A stretch of 64,000 bases of DNA from Nonomuraea harbinensis (GTDB lineage Bacteria > Actinomycetota > Actinomycetes > Streptosporangiales > Streptosporangiaceae). Where the stretch lies: positions 273,726 through 337,725 of the forward strand of contig NZ_JAHKRN010000004.1 in assembly GCF_019396385.1 (NCBI RefSeq), read 5' to 3'. Both the position numbers and the translations under genes were made by a program. The stretch's first letter is position 1. Each line of letters starts with the position of its first letter. A model generated the notes under the pieces. That model did not search any database and was not told the origin of the DNA. It was given only the letters and a program-made list of their open reading frames with translations. Positions 42,530 through 50,689 of the stretch are shown piece by piece.

Positions 42530-43927
42530 GTGTTCATCGGGCGTAGCCGCGAGCTGGCGGCTCTGGGGCGTTTCTTCACCAGGGTGGGCACCGGTGATCG
42601 GCCGGGGCGGGCCGTCCTCATGCGGGGTCGCCGCCGGGTCGGCAAGTCGCGGCTGGCGGAGGAGTTCATCCATCGGTCCGGTGTGCCGTCCGTCTTCTAC
42701 ACCGCGGCCACGGAGCCGATCAGCGAACAGCTCGCGAGCTTCAGTGCCTCCGTCGCCACATCCGACTTGCCGGGGGCGGCGCTCTTCGGCGAGGTGGCCC
42801 CAACGTCCTGGGACAGTGCGCTGAGACTCCTGGCGCAGGCGGTGCCCCAGGACTCGCCGAGCATCGTCGTCATCGACGAGCTGCCGTACATGATCGCTCA
42901 GGACCCGCATCTGGAGGGCAGACTGCAGCGGCTCTTCGACCGCGAGTTCTCCCGGCGGCCGATGCTGCTCATCCTGATCGGCTCCGATCTTTCGGTCATG
43001 GAGGCGATCAACCAGTACGACCGCCCCTTCTACATGAGGGCGTCGGACATGGTGATCCATCCGTTGACTCCGGCGGACGTGGCCGAGCGGCTTCGACTGC
43101 CGCCGGCCGAGGCCATCGACGCCTATCTAGTGACCGGCGGACTGCCGATGATCCTCGACGAGTGGCCCACGGGTGCCTCTCTCTGGGAGTACCTCGACGG
43201 CGCCATCCCCGACCCCATGTCGGCGCTCACCGTGAGCGGCGTGCGCGCCATGGCAGCGGAGTTCCCGCCCGAATCGCAGGCCACGATGCTGCTCAAGTCC
43301 ATCGGGTCGGGGCAGCGCACGTTCTCGTCCGTCCTGCGGGCCACAGGCGGCATGCCGACCACTTCAGCGAAGCGCGGCATGCAGGTCCTGCTGGACAAGC
43401 GCATGGTTACCGCTGAGCTGCCCCTGTCCACGAAGCCTTCCAGAGAGACCCGCTACCACATCGCCGACACCCACCTCCGGTTCTGGCTGTCCTTCGTCGA
43501 GCCTGGACTGACGGAGATCGACCGGGGCCGCGGCGACCTGGCCCTGAAGCGCATCGAACGCTCATGGACCGCTTGGCGGGGGATGGCCGTGGAGCCCGTC
43601 GTCCGGGAGTCGCTGCGGCGCATGGACGGCCTGCCCGAGGAGACGGGCGCCGTGGGCGGTTACTGGACGCGGACCAATGATCCGGAGATCGATCTCGTCG
43701 GCGCCGACCGGGAGCCGGTGGCCAAGCGGGTCACCCTGCTCGGGTCGATCAAGTGGCTGGAGAACCGGCCGTTCGACCACCACGACCTGACTGAACTGAT
43801 CGTGCACCGGTCGAAGATGCCCGGCGCCGACGCCGACACACCGCTGTACGCGGTCTCCCGGGCGGGGTGCACCGTGGACGGGGTCCGGCACGTCACACCG
43901 GAAGAGCTCATCGAGGCGTGGCGCTGA
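42530..43927 (+). CDS. AAA+ ATPase of the archaeal-type ATPase/DUF234 family
   Basis: 465 aa. It opens MFIGRSRELAAL, with Walker A GRRRVGKS (33-40) and Walker B IVVIDELPY (112-120), then a winged-helix middle (GMPTTSAKRGMQVLLDKRMV) and a DUF234-like C-terminal domain. In relatives this domain looks like a PD-(D/E)xK nuclease; here PEIDLV keeps the Asp (388), but the E-x-K position reads SIK (406-408), so the nuclease site may be dead. GTG start with GGGAGG 6 nt upstream. It stands alone between two hairpins. Function in bacteria is not established; defence or toxin-like roles have been suggested for relatives. Confidence 0.85.
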   Translation: MFIGRSRELAALGRFFTRVGTGDRPGRAVLMRGRRRVGKSRLAEEFIHRSGVPSVFYTAATEPISEQLASFSASVATSDLPGAALFGEVAPTSWDSALRLLAQAVPQDSPSIVVIDELPYMIAQDPHLEGRLQRLFDREFSRRPMLLILIGSDLSVMEAINQYDRPFYMRASDMVIHPLTPADVAERLRLPPAEAIDAYLVTGGLPMILDEWPTGASLWEYLDGAIPDPMSALTVSGVRAMAAEFPPESQATMLLKSIGSGQRTFSSVLRATGGMPTTSAKRGMQVLLDKRMVTAELPLSTKPSRETRYHIADTHLRFWLSFVEPGLTEIDRGRGDLALKRIERSWTAWRGMAVEPVVRESLRRMDGLPEETGAVGGYWTRTNDPEIDLVGADREPVAKRVTLLGSIKWLENRPFDHHDLTELIVHRSKMPGADADTPLYAVSRAGCTVDGVRHVTPEELIEAWR

Positions 43928-43938
43928 AGCCTGGCCTT

Positions 43939-43958
43939 TGGTCTCATCCGTGAGACCA
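43939..43958 (+). terminator. Hairpin after the ATPase gene
   Basis: TGGTCTCA-TCCG-TGAGACCA: a perfect 8-bp stem with a 4-nt loop, 11 nt after the stop codon; no T-run. Confidence 0.65.
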
Positions 43959-44029
43959 GATCGCAGGCACCCGCGCTGCCACTCTAGGCAATACGGCTTT
44001 TGTCCTTTATCGTGCGGAATATCGGATCA

Positions 44030-44043
44030 ACCGAACGTTCGGT
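44030..44043. promoter_or_regulatory. Operator of the TetR/acyl-CoA ligase operon
   Basis: Perfect 14-bp palindrome ACCGAACGTTCGGT, 7 nt before the ATG of the TetR gene. The size and position fit an autoregulatory TetR site. Confidence 0.82.
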
Positions 44044-44050
44044 AGGCCAT

Positions 44051-44725
44051 ATGACCCCCCTCTCCGCGTACCTCACCGACCGCGACTCCGACGCCGGCCT
44101 GCGCATCAGGACGGCCGCGGTGCTGCTGTTCGCCCGCCAGGGGTACGCCGCCACGACCATCCGCGACCTCGCCCGTACCGTCGGCATGACGAACGCCGGC
44201 ATCTACCACCACGTCACCAGCAAGGAAGCCCTCCTCGCCGACCTGCTCATATCCGGGCATCGCGGGCTCATCGAGGCCGCGGAGCGGGTGCTCGACGGGG
44301 TGAAGGACGCCGCCGAGCGGCTGGCCCTGCTGATCAGTTCGCTCACCGCCATCCACGCGCTGAACCCGATGACCACCCGCGTCATGGACGGCGAGCTGCG
44401 CGCCCTCACCCCCGGCTCCGCCGCCCTGGCCGAGGTCATCGCGCTGCGCGACGCGTACGAGGATCTCTGGCGGGGGGCCGTGGCCGACGGGGTCGGCGCG
44501 GGCGTCTTCCACGTCGCCGACCAGAGGCTGACCCGGCTCGCGCTCATGACCATGTGCACCGGCACCAGCGAGTGGTACCGCCCGGACGGCGACTCGACGC
44601 TGGAGCAGGTGTGCGCGGAGTTCGTGGCCATCGGGCTGGCGGCCGTCCGCGCCCCGGCCCGCCCGCTGCCGATCGCCGACTTCTCCCTGTTGCCCGAACT
44701 GCCCTGGGAGCCGCCCCGTGACTGA
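44051..44725 (+). CDS. TetR-family regulator of fatty-acid-type operon
   Basis: 224 aa. The HTH (TTIRDLARTVGMTNAGIYHHVTSKEALLADLL) is typical TetR, with a C-terminal ligand domain of the TetR_C type. The ATG at 44051 lies right after the palindrome and has only a weak AGG upstream. Its end overlaps the acyl-CoA ligase start by 8 nt, so regulator and enzymes are one operon; an acyl-CoA is the likely inducer. Confidence 0.92.
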   Translation: MTPLSAYLTDRDSDAGLRIRTAAVLLFARQGYAATTIRDLARTVGMTNAGIYHHVTSKEALLADLLISGHRGLIEAAERVLDGVKDAAERLALLISSLTAIHALNPMTTRVMDGELRALTPGSAALAEVIALRDAYEDLWRGAVADGVGAGVFHVADQRLTRLALMTMCTGTSEWYRPDGDSTLEQVCAEFVAIGLAAVRAPARPLPIADFSLLPELPWEPPRD

Positions 44726-46208
44726 ACCGTACCGAACGATCCCCGAGCTGGTCCGCCACGCCGCGCAGCGGCACGGCGGGCGCGAGTTCCTGCGTTTCCC
44801 CGAGGCGTCTCTGAGCTTCGCCGAGGCGGACGCCGAGTCCGACCGGCTGGCCGGGGCGCTGGCCGCGAAGGGCGTCCGCCGGGGCGACCGGGTGGCGATC
44901 ATGATGGAGAACGTCCCCGGCTGGCCGCTCAGCTGGCTGGCCGTGCTCAAGGCGGGGGCGATCACCGTGCCGGTCAACGTCCGCTACCGGGCCGCCGACC
45001 TGGAGCACGTGCTGCGCGACTCGGGCGCGGTGGTGACGCTGACGACGCCGGAGCACGTGCCGCACATCCCCGGTCCCGCGTACACGCTGGACGCCCTGGA
45101 CGGCCCGGCCGTCCCGCCCGACATCTCGCCTGACGCGGACGATATCGCGAATTTTCAGTACACCTCGGGGACCACCGGCTTCCCCAAGGCCTGCCTGCTC
45201 ACCCACGACTACTGGATCCGCTGCGCCCGCATCGTCGCCGACCACGTACGGCTCCGCGACGACGACGTCATGATCATCGCGCAGGCGCACTCCTACATGG
45301 ACCCGCAGTGGACCACGCTGATGTGCCTGATCGGCGGCATCCCGCACGTGGTGCTCCCCCGCTTCTCCGCCTCCGGCTTCTGGCCCGCCGTCCGCGAGCA
45401 CGGCGCGACGCTCACGTACGTGCTCGGCACGATGCCGCTGCTCCTGCACAAGCAGCCGCCGCACCCGCTCGACCGGGAGAACCGCATGCGCCTGGTCCTG
45501 TGCTCCGGGATCGCCCCGAACCTGCACCGCACGTTCGAGGAACGGTGGGGCGCGCCCTGGCGGGAGCTGTACGGGTCCACCGAGAGCGGCCCCGACCTGC
45601 TCGCCGCCGTGGACGCCGCCGACACGGTGGGCACCGGCGCCATGGGCCTGCCCCCGGACGGCAAGGAGGTCAAGATCGACGAGAGTACGGGCGAGATCCT
45701 GGTCCGCGGCACGCCGATGATGAAGGGCTACTGGAACCACCCGGAGGCCACCGCCGAGGCCCTCCGCGGCGGCTGGTACCACACCGGCGACCTGGGCTTC
45801 CAGGACGAGCACGGCTACATCCACCACTCCGGCCGGCTGAAGGACATGGTGCGCAGGGGCGGCGAGAACATCTCCTGCGCCGAGGTCGAACGCGTGCTCG
45901 GCGAGCACCCCGCCGTGCTGAACACCGCCGTCGTGCCCGTGCCCGACGACCTGTGGGGCGAGTTGCCCAAGGCGTTCGTCCAGCTCAGGCCGGGCCATCC
46001 GGCCTCCAGGGAGACGGCCGTGAGCCTGGCCGAGCACGCGCGGGAACGCCTGGCCCGCTTCAAGGTCCCCGCGTTCGTGGAGTTCGTGGACGGTTTCCGG
46101 CTCACCCCGTCCGCCCGCGTCGAGAAGCGCCACCTGCTCCGCCCCGACCAGCGTGCCGGAGCGTTCGCCGTCGAAGCCGTCGAAGCCGTCGAAGAGGAGA
46201 GATCATGA
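44718..46208 (+). CDS. AMP-forming acyl-CoA synthetase
   Basis: 496 aa ANL-superfamily enzyme. The P-loop-like YTSGTTGFPKA, adenylate motif YGSTESG, hinge GWYHTGDLGF and catalytic-lysine region GRLKDMVRRGGENIS are all present. It activates a carboxylic acid with ATP and CoA; chain length is not evident. The GTG start overlaps the TetR gene, and its end overlaps the enoyl-CoA hydratase start (ATGA). The C-terminal tail has a short VEAVEAVEEE repeat. Confidence 0.93.
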   Translation: MTEPYRTIPELVRHAAQRHGGREFLRFPEASLSFAEADAESDRLAGALAAKGVRRGDRVAIMMENVPGWPLSWLAVLKAGAITVPVNVRYRAADLEHVLRDSGAVVTLTTPEHVPHIPGPAYTLDALDGPAVPPDISPDADDIANFQYTSGTTGFPKACLLTHDYWIRCARIVADHVRLRDDDVMIIAQAHSYMDPQWTTLMCLIGGIPHVVLPRFSASGFWPAVREHGATLTYVLGTMPLLLHKQPPHPLDRENRMRLVLCSGIAPNLHRTFEERWGAPWRELYGSTESGPDLLAAVDAADTVGTGAMGLPPDGKEVKIDESTGEILVRGTPMMKGYWNHPEATAEALRGGWYHTGDLGFQDEHGYIHHSGRLKDMVRRGGENISCAEVERVLGEHPAVLNTAVVPVPDDLWGELPKAFVQLRPGHPASRETAVSLAEHARERLARFKVPAFVEFVDGFRLTPSARVEKRHLLRPDQRAGAFAVEAVEAVEEERS

Positions 46209-46936
46209 TTGACATCACGGTCCGCGACGAGGTCGCCGTCATCACCCTGAACCGTCCCGAGAAGCTCAACGCCCTCACCGCCGGCATGCGCCGGGACCTC
46301 GCGGCGGCCGTACGCGCCCACGGCGACGGCTCGGCCCGGGGCATCGTGGTGACGGGCACCGGGCGGGCGTTCTCGTCCGGCGAGGACATCAACCAGGCCG
46401 TCGACCGGTCGCTGCTGGACGAGGTCGAACTGTTCCACGACCTGACCAGGGCCGTCCTGGAGACCCGGGTGCCCGTGGTGGCCGCGGTCAACGGCCTGTC
46501 CGTGGGCGGCGCCGCCGAGTGGACGCTCTGCTTCGACGCCCGCGTCGGCACCCCCGGCGCCGAGTACTTCTGGCCGGAGAACCACATCGGCCTGTCGGTC
46601 TCCAACGCGTCGAGCCTGCTGCTGAGCCGCCTCGTCGGCGGCGGACGGGCGCTCCGGCTGGTGCTGGACTCGTCCCGGATCAGCGCGGAGGAGGCGCAGC
46701 GGCTCGGCATCCTCGACGAGATCGTCGCCCCCGACGCCCTCCTGGACACCGCCATCGGCCTCGTCCACCGCTGGACCCTCCCCGGCACGGCCACCGGAGT
46801 CCACCTCCGCCTCCTGCGCCCGTCGCTGGAGGAGGTGGAGCGCGCCTTCGCGGCGGAGACGGAGGCGGCCAAGGAGGTCGAAGGCTCCGGCATCGCCAAG
46901 GCCGGCATGGACCGCTTCGTCAACCGCGACCGCTGA
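46205..46936 (+). CDS. Enoyl-CoA hydratase/isomerase family protein
   Basis: 243 aa crotonase fold. ITLNRPEKLNALT at the N-terminus, GRAFSSGEDI and VNGLSVGGAAEW supply the oxyanion hole. Last gene of the TetR/acyl-CoA synthetase operon, coupled by ATGA. The trio suggests activation and hydration of an unsaturated acid, but crotonase members vary in reaction, so hydratase activity is a family-level guess. Confidence 0.9.
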   Translation: MIDITVRDEVAVITLNRPEKLNALTAGMRRDLAAAVRAHGDGSARGIVVTGTGRAFSSGEDINQAVDRSLLDEVELFHDLTRAVLETRVPVVAAVNGLSVGGAAEWTLCFDARVGTPGAEYFWPENHIGLSVSNASSLLLSRLVGGGRALRLVLDSSRISAEEAQRLGILDEIVAPDALLDTAIGLVHRWTLPGTATGVHLRLLRPSLEEVERAFAAETEAAKEVEGSGIAKAGMDRFVNRDR

Positions 46937-46971
46937 CCTCGACGGAACCGTTTCGCCGCCGCACGCGGCCT

Positions 46972-47176
46972 GGAAGGGTTCGCCCTCCCAGGCCGCCGTG
47001 CGCACCAGCGCGGCGGTCTGGGGAGGGTTCGCCCCCTCGGCCCGCCCTGTGCACCAGCAAAGGGAAGGGTTGTCCCCCCGGCCCGCCCTGCTCAAGGGAA
47101 GGGTTGTCCCCCCGGCCCGCCCTGCTCACTAGCAAGGGCAAGGGTTCGCACCGACCCGCCGTGCGTACCAGCAAGG
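46972..47176. repeat. Five imperfect tandem repeats of 34-49 nt
   Basis: Units begin GGAAGGGTT or a close variant at 46972, 47021, 47063, 47097 and 47137 and share GGCCCGCCCTG and ACCAGCAAG blocks. Units three and four are nearly identical over 33 nt. The stretch from 46937 to 47616 has no intact gene; this array fills its left third. There are no unique spacers, so it is not a CRISPR. Confidence 0.75.
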
Positions 47177-47225
47177 TCCTCGCCATAGAGGGCGCTCCGC
47201 GCCCTTTCAGCTCGGGCTGTTCTCA

Positions 47226-47271
47226 GCGGGGGCAAGCCCCCGCGCCCCCGGGCGAGGGGCCCGCCCCTCGC
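47226..47271. terminator. Two adjacent G/C hairpins
   Basis: GCGGGGGC/GCCCCCGC (47226-47233 with 47236-47243) and GCGAGGGG/CCCCTCGC (47252-47259 with 47264-47271). Both stems are perfect 8-mers. They may end read-through from the acyl-CoA operon or be a dispersed repeat; a similar GCGAGGGG hairpin recurs at 50690. Confidence 0.55.
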
Positions 47272-47390
47272 GCTCCCCGACCTTGACCGGTGCGCCACGA
47301 CAGCCCCTTTCACCGATCACTTCAAGCAGGCATCTCCGAAGTTACCGGGTCGCCGGCTATAGGAAAGATCGACGGCAAGCAGGACGGTGT

Positions 47391-47560
47391 GAGATCAAGA
47401 CGATCTTCGGCGCGGAACCACGGCCCCGGGTGCCAGGCGAGGCGGGGATCCACCTACTGTTCGTCTTCGACCCACCCGGGAGGCCATCGCGCTGGTCGCC
47501 GGAGACAGTCCGGGCCTGGAACCGGTGGACGCCTTGGGCGGAACGCCTTGGGCGCCGACG
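47391..47560 (+). pseudogene. Relic of a RelE/HigB-type toxin gene
   Basis: One frame reads EIKTIF and then HLLFVFDP (up to about 47473). The frame then has to shift to give REAIALVAGDSPG (47479-47517) and shift back to give WNRWTPWAERL. Joined, these match the C-terminal half of RelE/HigB-type (Gp49-like) toxins, where the order is I-R-I-L-F-V-F-D-P, then A-I-L-L-V-A-G-D-K, then W-x-x-W-Y. Two frameshifts and a missing start mark it as a pseudogene. No antitoxin gene is adjacent. The match is from memory of the family pattern. Confidence 0.5.
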
Positions 47561-47616
47561 ACGTGCCGGCTCTCTGTCACCGTGTCAGGGCGGTCACTGG
47601 CTCCACGGCTCCGCTA

Positions 47617-48459
47617 TTAGAGCGGCTTCAGTGTCGCCCGCAGGTGCACGACGCCCTCGCCGTACTTGTCGTCCAGCCGTTGCCGGAGTTCCTCGCTGGC
47701 AACCCAGACGTCCACGACCACCTGCTCCTTCATGATGTCGACGGAGGTCGAGAGGGAGGGCTGGCCAAGATCGTCATTGATGAACTCCTGGATCTGCCGC
47801 AGCGTTTCCAGGCTGCGCCTGGCCTGGCTGACGCAGAGAGGCCCGCCCCAGCTCTCCCGGATCCACGCCTCCCTGCCGGTCAGATCGCCCGTGAACTTCA
47901 CGTTCAGTACCAGCTTGGCCGGGTCATTGGCGTACTTCTCCGACCGCTCCCGCTTGCTGCCGTCGTAGCCGGGGATCGAGTCCAGATAGCTCTGGTCCAG
48001 CCACACCCCGCCCACGGCTTCCTCGTTGTCCAGCCGCTGCTGAGTCACCTGGAGCGCTTCCTGGGTGGCCTTGGCGGGATCGGCCGGCCGCCAGCCGCCC
48101 GCCGGGACGGGGCACGGACTGTCCAAGCTGGGCTCCTCCGGTACACCCTGGACCGCCGCCCCTGGGGGTTCGGTCAGGGTCAGCCGGGAGCCGTCCCAGG
48201 TGCCGACCACCCGGTACTGACCCCACTTCGTGCCCCGGACGTTCTCGTGCCGGACCGTGGACCAGTCCCAGCCGACGATGTCCGGCCCGCCGCACTGGGG
48301 CGGCAGCGACGTGGCCATCGCGTGGCACAGCTGCGGCCCGTGGTTGGGGCTCTCCAGGACGGACACGGCGTCGGCCGCGTACGTGACCGGTTCGTCCGCC
48401 GCCGCTCCGGTGCCGCAGGCGGTCAGCCCGATGAGGGCCAGGAAGGCGAGGAAGCGCAT
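47617..48459 (-). CDS. Predicted lipoprotein, function unknown
   Basis: 280 aa. Short signal with lipobox LTAC and Cys15, then a soluble domain with several cysteines (CHAMATSLPPQC, CPVP, LCVSQ) and a C-terminal charged segment ending LRATLKPL. ATG at 48459 gives a compact lipoprotein signal; a GTG at 48480 is also in frame. No recognised family. It is surface-anchored by inference. Confidence 0.75.
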   Translation of the reverse strand: MRFLAFLALIGLTACGTGAAADEPVTYAADAVSVLESPNHGPQLCHAMATSLPPQCGGPDIVGWDWSTVRHENVRGTKWGQYRVVGTWDGSRLTLTEPPGAAVQGVPEEPSLDSPCPVPAGGWRPADPAKATQEALQVTQQRLDNEEAVGGVWLDQSYLDSIPGYDGSKRERSEKYANDPAKLVLNVKFTGDLTGREAWIRESWGGPLCVSQARRSLETLRQIQEFINDDLGQPSLSTSVDIMKEQVVVDVWVASEELRQRLDDKYGEGVVHLRATLKPL

Positions 48460-48579
48460 GACCTTCAGACGTTCGAGCACTCCGCGAGGTTCGAACCGTT
48501 GTCGGCTCCGGCCCTGAGTCGCCAGGTCGCCGCCGTGCTGAAGATCAACCGTCTCGCGAGACGGCGGACCACGGGGCCA

Positions 48580-49086
48580 TCAGCGGGACTCGAGCGCCTC
48601 CCTGAGAATCCGCACGGCCTTCGGTCCGACCCCGTGCAGCCCGTTGAGCTCCGCATCCGAGAGACGGGCGACCTGGTCGAGCGTCGTGATGCCGGCGCTC
48701 GCCAGCGCCCGGGTGGCCGGCCGCCCGATCGCCTTCGGCAGGTCGCCGACCTCGCCCGCGCCGGCCCCGTCGGCAGCGGACGCACGGGCCGAGAGCTCCG
48801 GCGGCGCACACGCGAGCCAGGCACGCCGCACCCAGTAGTTGAGGGCCTGGCCGTTGATGTCCTTGACAGGCAGGCCTACGACGTCGCCTGCCCGCTCGGC
48901 CGTCGCATGCTGGGAGGCCATGTCCTCGGCCTCCGCGGCCGGCAGCCGAAGGCGCACGTGGGCGTCCGGATCCAGCCGGGCGAACTCCCTGCCGCCCACG
49001 GCGAAGACCTTTGCGCCGTCGACAACGCCTTCGACCACTTCAGGGCTGGAAAGCGCGGTCTTGCGAAGCTGGGCGAATGTCGTCAT
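48580..49086 (-). CDS. MmcQ/YjbR-like protein with C-terminal helix-hairpin-helix
   Basis: 168 aa. Residues 1-95 resemble the MmcQ/YjbR fold (KVFAVGGREFARLDPDAHVRLRLP). After an Ala-rich linker, residues 118-168 form a helix-hairpin-helix unit (LGRPATRALASAGI-type segment, then LHGVGPKAVRILREAL) like those in RNA polymerase alpha C-terminal and repair proteins. This suggests DNA binding. ATG with AAGGTG 6 nt upstream. It stands alone; no operon partner is evident. Confidence 0.78.
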   Translation of the reverse strand: MTTFAQLRKTALSSPEVVEGVVDGAKVFAVGGREFARLDPDAHVRLRLPAAEAEDMASQHATAERAGDVVGLPVKDINGQALNYWVRRAWLACAPPELSARASAADGAGAGEVGDLPKAIGRPATRALASAGITTLDQVARLSDAELNGLHGVGPKAVRILREALESR

Positions 49087-49153
49087 GCGATTCACCTTGG
49101 CACATGAGGGGCGCGCGGAGGGCGACGCCAACGCCCGGCTTCGGAGGAGCCGC

Positions 49154-49798
49154 TCATCCTCTGGGTTGATCGCCCGCCGCGACGGGGCCGCCTTCGACCA
49201 TGTCATCGCCGAAGGCGGCGGCGAGCGCCTTGGCGATCAGGGCGGGCAACTCGGTCCGCCCTTCGTCCTCGGCCCAGCGCACCAGAGCCGTGTGCAGGGC
49301 GGCCAGGCATGCGCTGGCCGCCGCCTGGGCGTGGAACGCCGCGTCGGGATCGGTGTCGTCGTCGCCGAGAGCTTCGACGATCGCCTGCTGAAAGGCGTAC
49401 TGGTTGTCCAGGTGCCTGGCCCGCAAGGCCGGTGTGGAGATCATGAGCCGGAGGCGGGCGAGCAGGAACTGCTTGTCCGTCGTCAGGTCGTCTCCGGTCA
49501 ACGTCGCGGCCGAGCCGATGAGCGCGCCGCCGATGCGGCGGACCAAGGGGTGCGCGGCGGGCGACGCGGCGATCCGCTCTGCCACGAGCTGACCGTGCTG
49601 GTCGACGAGGACGAGGTCCTCCTTCGTGGGGAAGTGCCGATACACGGTCATGGGTGACACGCCCGCGGCTTCGGCGACCTCGGTCACGGTCGTGGCGTCG
49701 TATCCGCGCTCGGTGAACAGCCGCACCGCGTGCGCCTGGATCATGCGCTGTGTCTCGGCTCGGCGCTGCGCGCGCAACGTTGAGTGCTGGACGGGCAT
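49154..49798 (-). CDS. TetR-family transcriptional regulator
   Basis: 214 aa. The HTH (TTVTEVAEAAGVSPMTVYRHFPTKEDLVL) and the C-terminal domain are of usual TetR size. The ATG at 49798 is 9 nt from the first of two matching palindromes and there is no obvious ribosome site. It is divergent from an SDR gene and most likely represses it and itself. Confidence 0.92.
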   Translation of the reverse strand: MPVQHSTLRAQRRAETQRMIQAHAVRLFTERGYDATTVTEVAEAAGVSPMTVYRHFPTKEDLVLVDQHGQLVAERIAASPAAHPLVRRIGGALIGSAATLTGDDLTTDKQFLLARLRLMISTPALRARHLDNQYAFQQAIVEALGDDDTDPDAAFHAQAAASACLAALHTALVRWAEDEGRTELPALIAKALAAAFGDDMVEGGPVAAGDQPRG

Positions 49799-49807
49799 GT
49801 GATAGAT

Positions 49808-49842
49808 ACTATCGCATTGATAGTTACTACCAGATTGGTAGT
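49808..49842. promoter_or_regulatory. Tandem TetR operators between TetR and SDR genes
   Basis: Two 17-bp sites, ACTATCGCATTGATAGT (49808-49824) and ACTACCAGATTGGTAGT (49826-49842), with consensus ACTAYCNNATTGRTAGT. Centres are 18 bp apart. The stretch is AT-rich against the genome background. It lies between divergent starts at 49798 and 49867. Confidence 0.85.
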
Positions 49843-49866
49843 GACTCACAGGCAAAGGTGATCGAC

Positions 49867-50631
49867 ATGTGTGATCTGACCGGCAAGACGGCTCTCGTGA
49901 CCGGAGCATCGCGCGGCATCGGGCAGGCGATCGCCACGCGGCTGGCGGCCAAGGGGGCAACCGTCGTCGTGCACTTCGGCACGGACCAGGACGGCGCGAC
50001 GGCGACGGTCGACGAGATCGAGCGCGGCGGCGGCGCCGCGTTCGCCGTAAGGGCGGAGCTGGGCGTGGATGACGACGCCGAGACCCTCTTCGCGGGAGTG
50101 GAGGCCGGCCTGGCCGGGCGTGCGCTCGACATCCTCGTCAACAACGCGGCGGCCGCGCCCGCCGGCCCGATCGGGGTCACGACGCGCACGCAGTTCGACC
50201 ACCTCTTCGCGGTCAACGTACGAGCGCCGTACTTCATCATCCAGCGAGCGTTGCCGCTGTTGCGGGACGGTGGCCGCATCGTCACGATCTCGTCCGTGGC
50301 GACCCGGATGGCCAACCCCGCCCAGACGTCCTTCGCCATGACCAAGGGCGCTGTCGAGACGATGAGCATGACCTTGGCCAACGAGCTCGGAGCCCGAGGG
50401 ATCACGGTGAACGCGGTCGCTCCCGGCTCCACCCTGACACCGGCCAACGGGACCGCCTTCGAAGCGCCGGGTCTGGCCGAACTCATCGCCGCGACGACGG
50501 CGCTCGACCGCCTGGGCCGGCCCGGCGACATCGCCGACGTGGTCGCCTTCCTCGCCTCCGACGCCGCGCGCTGGATCACCGGTCAGGTCATCGACGCGAG
50601 TGGCGGCCTGTTCCTCGGACCACGCCTCTGA
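49867..50631 (+). CDS. Short-chain dehydrogenase/reductase with Phe at the catalytic Tyr position
   Basis: 254 aa classical SDR. Cofactor loop TGASRGIGQAIA (12-23), NNAA (92-95), the catalytic Ser at 143 and Lys at 160 (FAMTK). The expected Tyr156 is Phe (TTC codon). The sequence continues with the usual VNAVAPGS segment. AAGG lies 8 nt before the ATG. It is probably controlled by the divergent TetR protein. The enzyme may be impaired or rely on another proton donor; the substrate is unknown. Confidence 0.92.
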   Translation: MCDLTGKTALVTGASRGIGQAIATRLAAKGATVVVHFGTDQDGATATVDEIERGGGAAFAVRAELGVDDDAETLFAGVEAGLAGRALDILVNNAAAAPAGPIGVTTRTQFDHLFAVNVRAPYFIIQRALPLLRDGGRIVTISSVATRMANPAQTSFAMTKGAVETMSMTLANELGARGITVNAVAPGSTLTPANGTAFEAPGLAELIAATTALDRLGRPGDIADVVAFLASDAARWITGQVIDASGGLFLGPRL

Positions 50632-50689
50632 TCGCGGGCCGCCGCACAACGGCACGGCCTTGAACCGCTTCGCGCTGGGACCGGGCCGC

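Noticed and set aside
46972..47176. CRISPR array
   Set aside because: Units are direct tandem copies of uneven length without unique spacers, and no cas gene is nearby.
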